Assembly (NCBI GenBank): GCA_009843635.1 | Contig: VYDB01000040.1 | Location: 1 to 64,000, forward strand | Origin: Gammaproteobacteria bacterium | Lineage (GTDB): Bacteria; Pseudomonadota; Gammaproteobacteria; Pseudomonadales; Azotimanducaceae | DNA length: 64,000 nucleotides | Direction of reading: 5' to 3' | Shown here: in pieces, positions 17,745 to 25,990 of the stretch | Layout of the letters: the number at the start of each line of letters is the position of its first letter | How positions within the stretch are numbered: position 1 is the stretch's first letter | The notes under the pieces: model-generated | The model's input: only the letters and a program-made list of their open reading frames with translations | Database searches by the model: none | What the model was told of the DNA's origin: nothing | Made by a program: the position numbers and the translations under genes

Positions 17745-19085
17745 TCAGCCGCTCTGCGCCTCCAACCGCGCTAGCTCGGCCCGGATCTCCGCGTGCCTTT
17801 CGCGGCTGAGTGGATAGCGGATCAGCGGCAGGTAGGCTACGCCCAAGGCCAGAAAGGGCGCAGCGCAGTAGGTGATGAACAATCCCTCGATCGCGGCTGG
17901 GCTGTTGTCCGCCCCGGGCGTGAAACCGAACAGCCGTTCGATCAGGGTGAGCACGGTGCCCACGGCGATGGCGCTGCCGAGCTTGTTGGTGGTGGTCAGG
18001 AGCGCGAAGAACAGCCCGGCCCGGTGCTTGCCGGTGCGCAGGGCGTCCTCGTCGGTGAGGTCGGCCATCATGGAGCGCAACAGGGCAGGCGCGGCGCCGA
18101 AGGCCACTCCGTAGATCAGGGTGTAGCCCCAGAAAAGGGCCACGTTGCCGGGTTCGGCGACGAAGTAGAGGCCAATCTTGATGGTCACGCCGTAGAGCAA
18201 GGCGATCTTGATGGTGCGATCCTTGCCGAGCCGGTAGGCAATCTTCAACCAGGCCGGCATGGCAGTGAAGCTGGCCAGGAAGTAGAAGAGCAGGGCGATG
18301 CTGGCGTGCTCGCTCAGCTCGAAGACGTAGGTGGCGAAGAAGATGTACAGGGCGCCGGAGGCGGTGGAGGCGAACCCGGTGGTCAAGTCCGTGAGCAGCA
18401 GCCGCCAAAGCGTTCGATTGGTGAGGATCACCTTGGCCGCCTCCTGCCACTCGATGGCCCTGTTGACGACGCTGCGGGCGTCGGGCACGAACAGGAGCGT
18501 CGGCAGCGCGGTCAAGGGAAACAGGATCAGGCAGAACCAGCCCATGCTGGCCACCTTCAGCGCCGCCTCGCCGGAGCCGAACAGCTCCACCACGGCCGGA
18601 ATGGCCAGCACCAAGGTCATGCCGCCGATCACGAACACTTCCCGCCAACCGTAAAGCCTGGAGCGGTCGTCGTAGGTGGTGGTCAGCTCCGCACCCCAGG
18701 ACTGATGGGCGATGGTCATCATCGTGTAGCCCACGTACAGCAGCACCAGCCAGAACCCCAGGTACGCAGGCGACACTCGGTCGGGATTCGGCATGAACAC
18801 CATCCAGACCGACAGCATCAACAGGGGCACGGCGATTGCGATCCAGTGCTTGCGCCGCCCCCAACGGGTGTCAAAACGATCGATGATCGCGCCCATGACT
18901 GGGTCGGTCACCACGTCCCAAACGCGGGCAAGAGTGAAGATCAGGCCGACGGTGGTGAGGCTTAAGCCCATGCTCTCGCCGTAGAAGGGCGGCAGATAGA
19001 CCGAGATCGGCATCGCCATTGCGGCCAACGGCACGCTGGCCCCGGAATAGCTCGCGAGAATCCGTCTGGACAGGGTTGGCTGCAA
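17745..19085 (-). CDS. GPH-family (MelB-like) MFS transporter
   Basis: A 446-residue polytopic membrane protein with about 12 hydrophobic segments. It has the GPH family signature in loop 2-3, DVVTDPVMGAIIDRFDTRWGRRK, matching the D-P-x-x-G-x-x-x-D-R-x-x-x-R-x-G-R-R-R/K-P pattern. GPH carriers are cation symporters for glycosides and uronides, but members near catabolic clusters carry other substrates. The start taken is a TTG at 19085, because the first transmembrane segment begins right after it; no strong ribosome site is seen. The C-terminus LSRERHAEIRAELARLEAQ is a typical cytoplasmic tail. Convergent with the 375-residue unknown. Confidence 0.85.
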   Translation of the reverse strand: MQPTLSRRILASYSGASVPLAAMAMPISVYLPPFYGESMGLSLTTVGLIFTLARVWDVVTDPVMGAIIDRFDTRWGRRKHWIAIAVPLLMLSVWMVFMPNPDRVSPAYLGFWLVLLYVGYTMMTIAHQSWGAELTTTYDDRSRLYGWREVFVIGGMTLVLAIPAVVELFGSGEAALKVASMGWFCLILFPLTALPTLLFVPDARSVVNRAIEWQEAAKVILTNRTLWRLLLTDLTTGFASTASGALYIFFATYVFELSEHASIALLFYFLASFTAMPAWLKIAYRLGKDRTIKIALLYGVTIKIGLYFVAEPGNVALFWGYTLIYGVAFGAAPALLRSMMADLTDEDALRTGKHRAGLFFALLTTTNKLGSAIAVGTVLTLIERLFGFTPGADNSPAAIEGLFITYCAAPFLALGVAYLPLIRYPLSRERHAEIRAELARLEAQSG

Positions 19086-19239
19086 GCGTTTGGGCTTCTT
19101 ATTAGTTGCGGGACAAGGTTAACGCATGAGTCGGTCTTTCGGTTGAATATTGCAGCCGATTGGGCGTCAAATCGTCTCCAGCGGATCCATCGTTGCCGAT
19201 GGGATCCTTGTTTCCAAATGTGAAGGGAGTCTTTAGGCG

Positions 19240-20004
19240 ATGAAACCAGTTTGCTTAGTGATCGGGGCCGGCGCGGGCATCGGCGGCAACGTAGGCCGGC
19301 GCTTCGCCGCGGCGGGATACCATGCTTGCCTGTGCCGCCGCAGCGATGAGGAGGGCTTGAAGCAGCTCGTGGAGGGCATCGAGGGCGACGGCGGCTCGGC
19401 CTCGGGCTTTCTGCTCAACGCCGTGGCCGAGAACGCCATCGAGGAGCGGGTCGCTGCGATCGAGGCCGATATCGGCCCCATCGAGGTGGCGGTCTATAAC
19501 CTTGGCGCCCAGATTGGTGACCGAGCCCTTCAGGACACCAGCCACCGCGCTTTCGAGATGGGCTGGCGGCTCGGCACCTTCGGCCTGTTCCGCTTGGCAT
19601 CGGCGGTCTGCCCCCTGATGGTGGAGCGCGGTCAGGGCGCCCTATTGGTCACTTCCGCGACCGCCGCGGTGCGGGGCAACAAGGGGCAGCACTCCCATGC
19701 CGCGGCGATGAGCGGGCGGCGCATGCTCTGCCAGTCGCTGAATGCGGAGTTCGGCCCCAAGGGTATCCATGTGGCCCACGTTCTGATCGACGGCGCGGTG
19801 GATGCGCCGGACACCCTGGGCAAAATGCTCGGCCCGGAAAGATTCCAGCAACTCAGGGAAAGCCGTGGCACGATCCATGACGGGCTGATGCTGCCTGCCA
19901 AAATCGCCGAGACATACTTCCATCTCGCGCAGCAACACCGCTCCACTTGGACCTTCGAGATCGACCTGCGGTCGTTCTCGGACCGGCCTTGGTGGAACCA
20001 TTGA
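19240..20004 (+). CDS. Atypical short-chain dehydrogenase/reductase lacking the YxxxK pair
   Basis: A 254-residue SDR-fold protein. The nucleotide-binding GAGAGIGGNVGRRF (residues 9-22) is intact and VYNLGAQ replaces the NNAG strand. A serine is present in LLVTSATAAVRG. Where classical SDRs have Y-x-x-x-K, the sequence is SHAAAMSGRRML, so Tyr aligns with His and Lys with Met. The downstream GIHVAHVLIDGAVDAP is characteristic of a recognised atypical SDR subgroup. It may bind NAD(P) without classical chemistry. A GAAGGGAG site lies about 10 bases before the ATG. It is followed by a CoA-transferase gene. Confidence 0.8.
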   Translation: MKPVCLVIGAGAGIGGNVGRRFAAAGYHACLCRRSDEEGLKQLVEGIEGDGGSASGFLLNAVAENAIEERVAAIEADIGPIEVAVYNLGAQIGDRALQDTSHRAFEMGWRLGTFGLFRLASAVCPLMVERGQGALLVTSATAAVRGNKGQHSHAAAMSGRRMLCQSLNAEFGPKGIHVAHVLIDGAVDAPDTLGKMLGPERFQQLRESRGTIHDGLMLPAKIAETYFHLAQQHRSTWTFEIDLRSFSDRPWWNH

Positions 20005-20027
20005 GCGCCCTTTCGGAGTCGCCGGCC

Positions 20028-21284
20028 ATGCCGCAGCCGTTGACGGGGCTTCGAGTGGTCGAGATGGGTACCGCCATTCAGGGTCCGCTGGCAGGCGTTT
20101 ACCTGTCCGACATGGGCGCCGAAGTCATCAAGATCGAACCGCCGGTCGGCGATTCCAGCCGCTTTCATCGCGGGGTTGGCAACAGCACGCCGCCGGAAAC
20201 CCAAAGCGCGATGTTCATTGCCGGCAATCGGGGCAAGCGGTCAGTCTGCTTGGACTTGCATGCAGGCGCCGGCCTTGAAGTGGCCCGCCGACTCATCGAC
20301 CAGGCCGATGTATTCATGAGCAATTACCGGACCTCGTTCCTGGACAGATTGGGGCTGGACTACGACGGCCTTGCCGAACGGCATCCGAAACTCATCTACG
20401 CGGTGGTGAACGGCTTCGGTCCGTTAGGGCCGGATGCCGACCGGCCGATGGTCGAGGGCGCCGCCCAAGCTCGGGGCGGCTTGGCCAGCCTTTGTGGGCC
20501 AGCCGACGGGCTGCCGATGCCGGCTGGCGCCACCATTGCCGATGCTGCTGGCGCCATGCAGTTCGCGCTGGCCATCGTCACCGCTCTTTTGGCGAGGGAG
20601 CGTCTCGGAACGGGGCAGAAGGTGACCACCTCGGCGCTCGGTGGCCAGCTATGGCTTCAGTCTTGGGAACTGCAGCACTGCCTGCTGACCGGCCACCCGT
20701 TGCGACGCGCTGGCAGCCACATGCCCAACATCCGCGGTCCCTACGGCGTGTACCGCGCCCGCGATAGTGGGCTCTTCCTATTCACCTTGGTTGCGGATTC
20801 GGCTTGGCAGCCGTTTTGCGCCTTCGGTGGCCTGCCCGAATTGGCCGAGGATCCGCTTTGGAACGATGCGATCAAGCGCATGGGCGCATTACCCGATGCC
20901 CAGAGCGATGAGGCAGTGACCAAGGTGAGGGCGGCGATGCGGCGCATCTTCGCCCATCGGGACACCGAGGCTTGGGAGGCGTTCTTCCGCGGTCGCGACG
21001 ATGTCATCGTTGAGCGCATCCTCGATCACGCCGAAGTCGTTGCGGATCCGCAAACCTTGGCCAACGAGTACGTTGCGCCGATGGCCTTGGCTGGGGTGGG
21101 CGAGTCGCAGGTGGTCGGCAACTCGGTGCAGCTCAGCGCCACGCCCGGCAGCCTCAAGGGGCCGCCGCCCCACCTCGGCAATGCCACGGAATCGGTGATG
21201 CGGGAGCTTGGCTTTTCCCGCAAGGAAATCGACCAAGTCCAAGCGCATGCCGCACAGGCGCGCGCGCAGTTCGCTGGTGATTGA
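20028..21284 (+). CDS. Class III (CaiB/BaiF) CoA-transferase
   Basis: A 418-residue protein with the family N-terminus LTGLRVVEMGTAIQGPLAGVYLSDMGAEVIKIEPP, then NRGKRSVCLDL and LIDQADVFMSNYR. The catalytic Asp position falls in the region following GPDADRPMVEGAAQA and is not certain by eye. These enzymes move CoA between acyl-CoA and a free acid (carnitine, oxalate, aromatic acids), often activating a substrate for beta-oxidation. I prefer the ATG at 20028; in-frame codons further upstream overlap the SDR gene. It is probably co-transcribed with the SDR, 23 bases upstream. Confidence 0.85.
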   Translation: MPQPLTGLRVVEMGTAIQGPLAGVYLSDMGAEVIKIEPPVGDSSRFHRGVGNSTPPETQSAMFIAGNRGKRSVCLDLHAGAGLEVARRLIDQADVFMSNYRTSFLDRLGLDYDGLAERHPKLIYAVVNGFGPLGPDADRPMVEGAAQARGGLASLCGPADGLPMPAGATIADAAGAMQFALAIVTALLARERLGTGQKVTTSALGGQLWLQSWELQHCLLTGHPLRRAGSHMPNIRGPYGVYRARDSGLFLFTLVADSAWQPFCAFGGLPELAEDPLWNDAIKRMGALPDAQSDEAVTKVRAAMRRIFAHRDTEAWEAFFRGRDDVIVERILDHAEVVADPQTLANEYVAPMALAGVGESQVVGNSVQLSATPGSLKGPPPHLGNATESVMRELGFSRKEIDQVQAHAAQARAQFAGD

Positions 21285-21343
21285 ATGCAGCTGGCGGACA
21301 CCTCGGGCCAACTTGACGGTTGCTGGACGCAAAGGAGGGTTCA

Positions 21344-22834
21344 CTGAACGGCTCTTTCCCGCGAGAAGAGAAATTGGCCGGGTACTGTTGGCCGCAGAGC
21401 TTGCGGCCCAAGGAAACGGTAACCCTGCACTGCCACGGCGAGGTGGGGCGGGTCCGTGTGCAGGTGGTACGCCAAGGCGCCGGCGAGCGAACCGTCTTCG
21501 ACCGCTCCGGCATTGCCGTGCGTCCGCAGCCGCTCGGCGATGACCTCGCGGTTCAAGGCTGTGACTGGCATCCGAGCCTCGCCTTCGAGGTTGGCGAGAA
21601 ATGGCCTTCGGGCTTCTATCTGGTTCGCTTGACTCACGACAGCGGCGACCGTGCGGAGGCTTTTTTCGTGGTGCGCGCGGCGGAGCCGGGGGAGGCGCTG
21701 CTGGTTTTGTCCACCTCGACTTGGACCGCCTACAACGATTGGGGCGGACCGAGCTTCTACACCGGCGGACAGGCAGGCTCGCTGCGCCGCCCACTGCCAC
21801 CGGGTTTCCTGGACAAGAGTGATCTGATGCGCCATCGCATCGCCCGCTTTCAGGATTGGTCGAAAGACGATGCCCGCGCCTTCGCCAAGGCAGGCCATTC
21901 GCCTTGGTGCATGGCTGCGGGTTGGGCGAATTGGGAGCGGCTGTTCGTCGCTTGGGCCGAAGCGCAGGGATTTCGGCTCGGCTATGCAACCAGCGCCGAC
22001 CTGGACCGGGAGGCCGGCCTGCTCGACGGTTATCCCTGCTATCTCTCCGTCGGCCACGATGAATACTGGACAATGGGCATGCGGGACCATGTGGAGGCCT
22101 TCATAGACGGTGGCGGCAATGCCGCGTTCCTATCCGGCAACACGGCCTTCTGGCAGGCGCGCTTCGAGGCCGGCCACAGCCGCTTGGTGTGCTACAAGAC
22201 GGCGCTTGAGGCCGACCCGCTGCATGACCCCGTTCGCGCCCCCCTGCTTTCCACAATGTGGTCCGATCCCCTGGTGGGCAGGCCGGAGAGCCTGATGACC
22301 GGGGTGTCCTTCACCCGTGGCGGCTACGCGCATATGCCTAACGCGCCACGGGGCACCGGTGGCTACCGAGTCTGGCAGCCCGATCATTGGGCCTTCGAAT
22401 CGCTGGCCCTGGAACCGGGGTCGCTACTGGGCGTCGATGGCTTGGTCGTGGCCTATGAGTGCGACGGCTGCGAACTCGTTGAACGCGACGGCGTCCTTCG
22501 GGCCGCTGACGGCGGCGTGCCGGAGGGCTTCCAAGTGCTGGCGAGCGCGTCAGCCCGGTTGTGGGAGACCCGCCAGGCGCCGAAAGGACTTCATGAAAGC
22601 TACATCGGCGAACTGAACTGGGTAGCGGAGCGCCTAGGTGGCGGCGACACCGCCGAGAACCGGGCCCGCTTTGAAAGGGGCCACGCCGTCATGGGCACCT
22701 TCCGGCGTGGCAAGGGCGAGGTGTTCACCACCGGCTGCACGGACTGGGCCTACGGCCTGCAATGCGATGACGTGGCGACCGTGACCCGCAACCTGCTGCG
22801 CCGCTTCACGCGCCGGAGCGGAACTGCGCGCTAG
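21344..22834 (+). CDS. N,N-dimethylformamidase large-subunit-like protein
   Basis: About 496 residues, matching the DmfA large subunit-like (DUF6605-type) family. Key segments are TWTAYNDWGGPSFYTGG, SVGHDEYWTMGMRD, FLSGNTAFWQARFE and FTTGCTDWAYGL. The His/Asp/Glu-rich GHDEYW is typical of this family, whose best known member hydrolyses dimethylformamide with iron. No small subunit gene is adjacent. The start is unusual: a strong AAGGAGG lies within the readable frame, five bases before a CTG at 21344, while the only standard codon is a TTG at 21320. I place the start at the CTG, but the TTG is possible. Confidence 0.75.
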   Translation: MNGSFPREEKLAGYCWPQSLRPKETVTLHCHGEVGRVRVQVVRQGAGERTVFDRSGIAVRPQPLGDDLAVQGCDWHPSLAFEVGEKWPSGFYLVRLTHDSGDRAEAFFVVRAAEPGEALLVLSTSTWTAYNDWGGPSFYTGGQAGSLRRPLPPGFLDKSDLMRHRIARFQDWSKDDARAFAKAGHSPWCMAAGWANWERLFVAWAEAQGFRLGYATSADLDREAGLLDGYPCYLSVGHDEYWTMGMRDHVEAFIDGGGNAAFLSGNTAFWQARFEAGHSRLVCYKTALEADPLHDPVRAPLLSTMWSDPLVGRPESLMTGVSFTRGGYAHMPNAPRGTGGYRVWQPDHWAFESLALEPGSLLGVDGLVVAYECDGCELVERDGVLRAADGGVPEGFQVLASASARLWETRQAPKGLHESYIGELNWVAERLGGGDTAENRARFERGHAVMGTFRRGKGEVFTTGCTDWAYGLQCDDVATVTRNLLRRFTRRSGTAR

Positions 22835-22945
22835 TTTCGGGTAGCGGGAATTGTCAAGGTATCCTTCGGCATGTTGCCATCCTATCATTCCAAGCGGCCA
22901 AGATTTCGGATAGCCTTTGCTTTCCTTGCCGGTTGGAAGGCGGCG

Positions 22946-23401
22946 ATGCGGCGCTGGTGTTTTCCCTTGGTCGTTGTGATTGGCGCGCTCGGTTGCGAGG
23001 CCCCGCCGCCACCGGCGCCCTATGAACGGGCCACCGGAATTGCGGAGTTCATGGCGTGGCTGCTTGAACCCGCGGCGGATGCGATCTGGGATTCCGCGGG
23101 CCAGATCATCACGGAGGGCGGGGTGGAGGACTTGGCACCGACTACCGAGGCGGGTTGGGACGAGGTGCGCAACCAGGCGGCGCTGGTTTCGGAACTGGGC
23201 AACCTGTTGATGATGCCTCACTTCGCCCAGGATCGGCCGGACTGGACGGAGATTTCCCGCGGCATGGTTCAGGCGGGTGCCCGTGTCCGGCGAGCTGCTG
23301 AAGCTCGGGATGCGGAGGCGCTATTCGAGCAAGGCGCCCTCCTGTACCAAGTGTGCGTCTCCTGCCACCAAATCTACTGGCGGGAAGCGCGCGTTCAATG
23401 A
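22946..23401 (+). CDS. Cytochrome c'-like monohaem lipoprotein
   Basis: A 151-residue protein with a lipoprotein signal (MRRWCFPLVVVIGALGC, Cys17), a proline-rich linker and an all-helical body. A C-terminal haem motif CVSCHQIYW lies at residues about 137-141. A CxxCH near the C-terminus of a four-helix domain is the layout of cytochrome c'/c556. The ATG at 22946 follows GGAAGG; a longer reading from 22871 would put 25 residues before the signal. Its stop overlaps the next start (ATGA), so the two proteins are coupled. Likely periplasmic and membrane tethered, with an electron-transfer or gas-binding role inferred from the family. Confidence 0.8.
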   Translation: MRRWCFPLVVVIGALGCEAPPPPAPYERATGIAEFMAWLLEPAADAIWDSAGQIITEGGVEDLAPTTEAGWDEVRNQAALVSELGNLLMMPHFAQDRPDWTEISRGMVQAGARVRRAAEARDAEALFEQGALLYQVCVSCHQIYWREARVQ

Positions 23402-23949
23402 CACCATCCGAAGGCTCAAAACGCCGTATCGCACGGCACGTGGGCAGCGCTTTTCTGGTGGCGTTGCTGATGCTGGTGGCCATCGTTCTGCCAGTGGAGT
23501 ACAACTTGGACCCGCTGGGCACCGGGCGGCTGCTCGGGCTGGTTTATCTGGGCGAGGATCAGGATGCCCCGGTGCTGCGCGAGACAGCGGCCTACCGGGA
23601 GGACCGCGTGGAGTTTGAACTCACCCCGTTTGAGTCAGTGGAATACAAGTACGGCCTCGCCAAGGATCAGGCATTGGTCTTCGCTTGGCAGGCCACGGGC
23701 GAAGTGGTCTCGGATCTGCACAGCGAACCGGCCATCGGCCCGCCGGGCTACGCCGAGAGCTTCGATCAATATCGCGGAACCAGCGCTTCCGGCACCTACG
23801 TCGCGCCCTTCACCGGCCTGCACGGCTGGTTCTGGGAAAACCGCGGCGAGGCCAACGCAACGGTGCGCCTGGAAACTGCGGGCTACTACGACCGCGCCGT
23901 GGAGTATCGCGGCGGCGCGCAGTTTGAAAGGGCGGACTTTTCCCGCTAG
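23398..23949 (+). CDS. Single-pass membrane-anchored protein of unknown role
   Basis: A 183-residue protein. A short basic N-terminus (KRRIARH) is followed by one membrane segment (residues about 16-34) and a beta-rich outer domain. The latter ends in the pattern HGWFWENRGEANATVRLETAGYYD, found in proteins usually annotated as 'transmembrane anchor protein'. Its ATG overlaps the cytochrome gene stop by four bases, which implies coupled translation and suggests that the two proteins act together at the outer face of the inner membrane. It converges with the PQQ dehydrogenase gene, 30 bases away. Confidence 0.7.
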   Translation: MTPSEGSKRRIARHVGSAFLVALLMLVAIVLPVEYNLDPLGTGRLLGLVYLGEDQDAPVLRETAAYREDRVEFELTPFESVEYKYGLAKDQALVFAWQATGEVVSDLHSEPAIGPPGYAESFDQYRGTSASGTYVAPFTGLHGWFWENRGEANATVRLETAGYYDRAVEYRGGAQFERADFSR

Positions 23950-23979
23950 CGCTGACCTTCAGTCTAAGTGCTCTGCAGT

Positions 23980-25944
23980 TTAAGGGCTGGTCGGCTCTGA
24001 TGCCGCGAGCACCAGCAGCAGGTTGCCGGCCATGTGGTTGTAGATGCCGTATCCGGAGCTGAGTGCCAGTTCGCCTTGGTGGATGATTGGGCCGGCGGCG
24101 CCGCCGAAGGAGCCGCCGTGGGTGGTTTCGCCGGTGGTGGTAGTGAACTCCTGGGTGGTGTCGAGTTCCCAGAGCACTGCGCCGGTTTCCACGTCGTGTG
24201 CCCTTAGCACGCCGTCCATAGCAGCGGCATAAACAACTCCGTTGGCGGCGGTCACCGCTTGGGAGACGCCTGGGTGGCAGAAGTCGCGGCCCTTGCAGGC
24301 GTCGGGATTCAAGCTCGACCAGAGAATTTCGCCCGTGCGGATGTCCAGCGCATGCATGCCAGGTCTGTCGGGAGTGTCGTACTCGCGGCCATCGGCCATG
24401 TCCGACATGGGCACGAACAGGCGGTCGCCGGCCGCCGCCATCCCGAAATGCACGCCGCCTTGGATACCGCCGCGTCCGACCCGCGTTTGCCAGACCACGC
24501 TGCCGTCGTCCGGGTTGACGGCATGGACGATGCCGGACTTTTGGCCGCCGATCACAAGTTCACGCCCGTCGCTGGCGGTCAACAGCATGGTGGCCGCGCC
24601 GAAGTCGAAGTCTGGCCCGCCCTCCGGTGGGCAGCTATGGTCGTTTTCGGTGTCGCAGGCCGTGTTCCAGACATCGTTGGCGGTGGCTTGGAACACCCAG
24701 TTCACCGCGCCGTCGTCAAGGGCCATGGCGAAGATGGCATCGCTGGTGAGCGTAGCCGGGGAGGACATGTTCTCCCCGGTGGCCACGTAGAGCTGGTTGC
24801 GCTTCGCATCGATGGCCGGACTGTTCCAGATGACCGCCCCGGACGGCCCCCACATGTTGGTTTCGGCCCGGTTCTGGTATTGCACCACGGCGGGCTCGTC
24901 GATGGTGAAGGTCTGCCAGAGCAGTTCGCCGGTGGCCGCGTCGTAGGCGGCCACGGAGCCGCGGAAGGTGCAGCATTCGTAGTAGGGGTCGAGCCCTAGG
25001 TTTACCTCCAGGCTCGACACCGGGGTGTAGAGCACACCCTCATGGAGTGAGGGCGTTCCGGTGATGGTGGTATTGGGGTGGTCGTCCGCTCGTTGCCGCC
25101 AGAGTTCCTCGCCGGTGTTGGCATTGACGGCGTAAACGTGCCCCAGCAGGTCGCCGAAAAAAGCAACGGTCAGGGCTGCTTCCTGATCCCCAGCCAGTCG
25201 CCCAAAGACGATGCCGGTGCGCACCTCCGATGAGGCTTGGTAGGACCAGTGGGCGCAGCCGCTCTCTTTGTCCAAGCCATAGACCTTGCCGCTGTGGGAG
25301 CCGACCAAAATCGCACTGCCCGCGAAGGTGGGCTGGGAGCGGGCGCGATTGGCGCTCGGAAAGCGGATTGCCATGCGCGGCTTGAGGGCGGGCAGTTGTT
25401 CCGCCGACAGCCCCGCCTTTGCCGCAGGAATGTGACGGGTATTGGTCGGCTCCAAGCCCCAGTTGATCACGTCCGGCGCGGTGCTGAAGTCCGGCGGCGG
25501 CACCTCGTCTCCGCAGGCGGGCAGGTCGGTGGCGGCGACGGTGCCCATGGCCACACCGGCCAGAAACTCGGCGACCTGCACCCGCTCATCAGGGGTCAAT
25601 CCCGAAGCCTCGGCCTGCATGATGCCTTCTTCCATGGATCGCAGGATGGCCTCCGGGGGCATCAGCCCGATCATGTCCCGATGTGGGGCCTTCTTCACCG
25701 CGCCCTCGTGGCAGCTCGCGCAGGCTGCGTCGTAGATCGGCTTGCCGGGCATCGCCTGCCGGGCGAGCAGGAGATTTAGGTTGGCTTGAGCGGTGTTGTC
25801 CTTGTCTTGGTCGGCGGCCGCAGCGCTCACTGGGCTGTCCAGCGCCTCCCCGGAGGGTGCCTCGCCTGATCCGCAGCCGCTAAGCAGCAGCGCACTGAAG
25901 AGCATCGGCGCTAGCGCGCCGATCCCCGTTGGGAATCTGTTCAT
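23980..25944 (-). CDS. PQQ-dependent dehydrogenase with N-terminal cytochrome c, lipoprotein (polyvinyl-alcohol-dehydrogenase-like)
   Basis: A 654-residue protein with a lipobox LLLSGC (Cys24), then a haem domain with CASCHEG (residues 75-81) and axial Met region AGVAMG. The rest is an eight-bladed PQQ propeller with repeated tryptophan-docking strands such as GKVYGLDKESGCAHW and TGEELWRQRADD. The order haem-then-propeller is that of polyvinyl alcohol dehydrogenase rather than type II quinohaemoproteins, where haem is C-terminal. A Cys-rich EYCC-like loop (YYECC) is present. ATG at 25944, 46 bases after the AtuA-like stop on the same strand, so it may be the last gene of that operon. Probably oxidises an alcohol at the outer or inner membrane surface. 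Confidence 0.88.
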   Translation of the reverse strand: MNRFPTGIGALAPMLFSALLLSGCGSGEAPSGEALDSPVSAAAADQDKDNTAQANLNLLLARQAMPGKPIYDAACASCHEGAVKKAPHRDMIGLMPPEAILRSMEEGIMQAEASGLTPDERVQVAEFLAGVAMGTVAATDLPACGDEVPPPDFSTAPDVINWGLEPTNTRHIPAAKAGLSAEQLPALKPRMAIRFPSANRARSQPTFAGSAILVGSHSGKVYGLDKESGCAHWSYQASSEVRTGIVFGRLAGDQEAALTVAFFGDLLGHVYAVNANTGEELWRQRADDHPNTTITGTPSLHEGVLYTPVSSLEVNLGLDPYYECCTFRGSVAAYDAATGELLWQTFTIDEPAVVQYQNRAETNMWGPSGAVIWNSPAIDAKRNQLYVATGENMSSPATLTSDAIFAMALDDGAVNWVFQATANDVWNTACDTENDHSCPPEGGPDFDFGAATMLLTASDGRELVIGGQKSGIVHAVNPDDGSVVWQTRVGRGGIQGGVHFGMAAAGDRLFVPMSDMADGREYDTPDRPGMHALDIRTGEILWSSLNPDACKGRDFCHPGVSQAVTAANGVVYAAAMDGVLRAHDVETGAVLWELDTTQEFTTTTGETTHGGSFGGAAGPIIHQGELALSSGYGIYNHMAGNLLLVLAASEPTSP

Positions 25945-25990
25945 GGTCTGGTGCCTTGAGCTCTCGCGTTGGTATTGGTTGGATCGCAAG

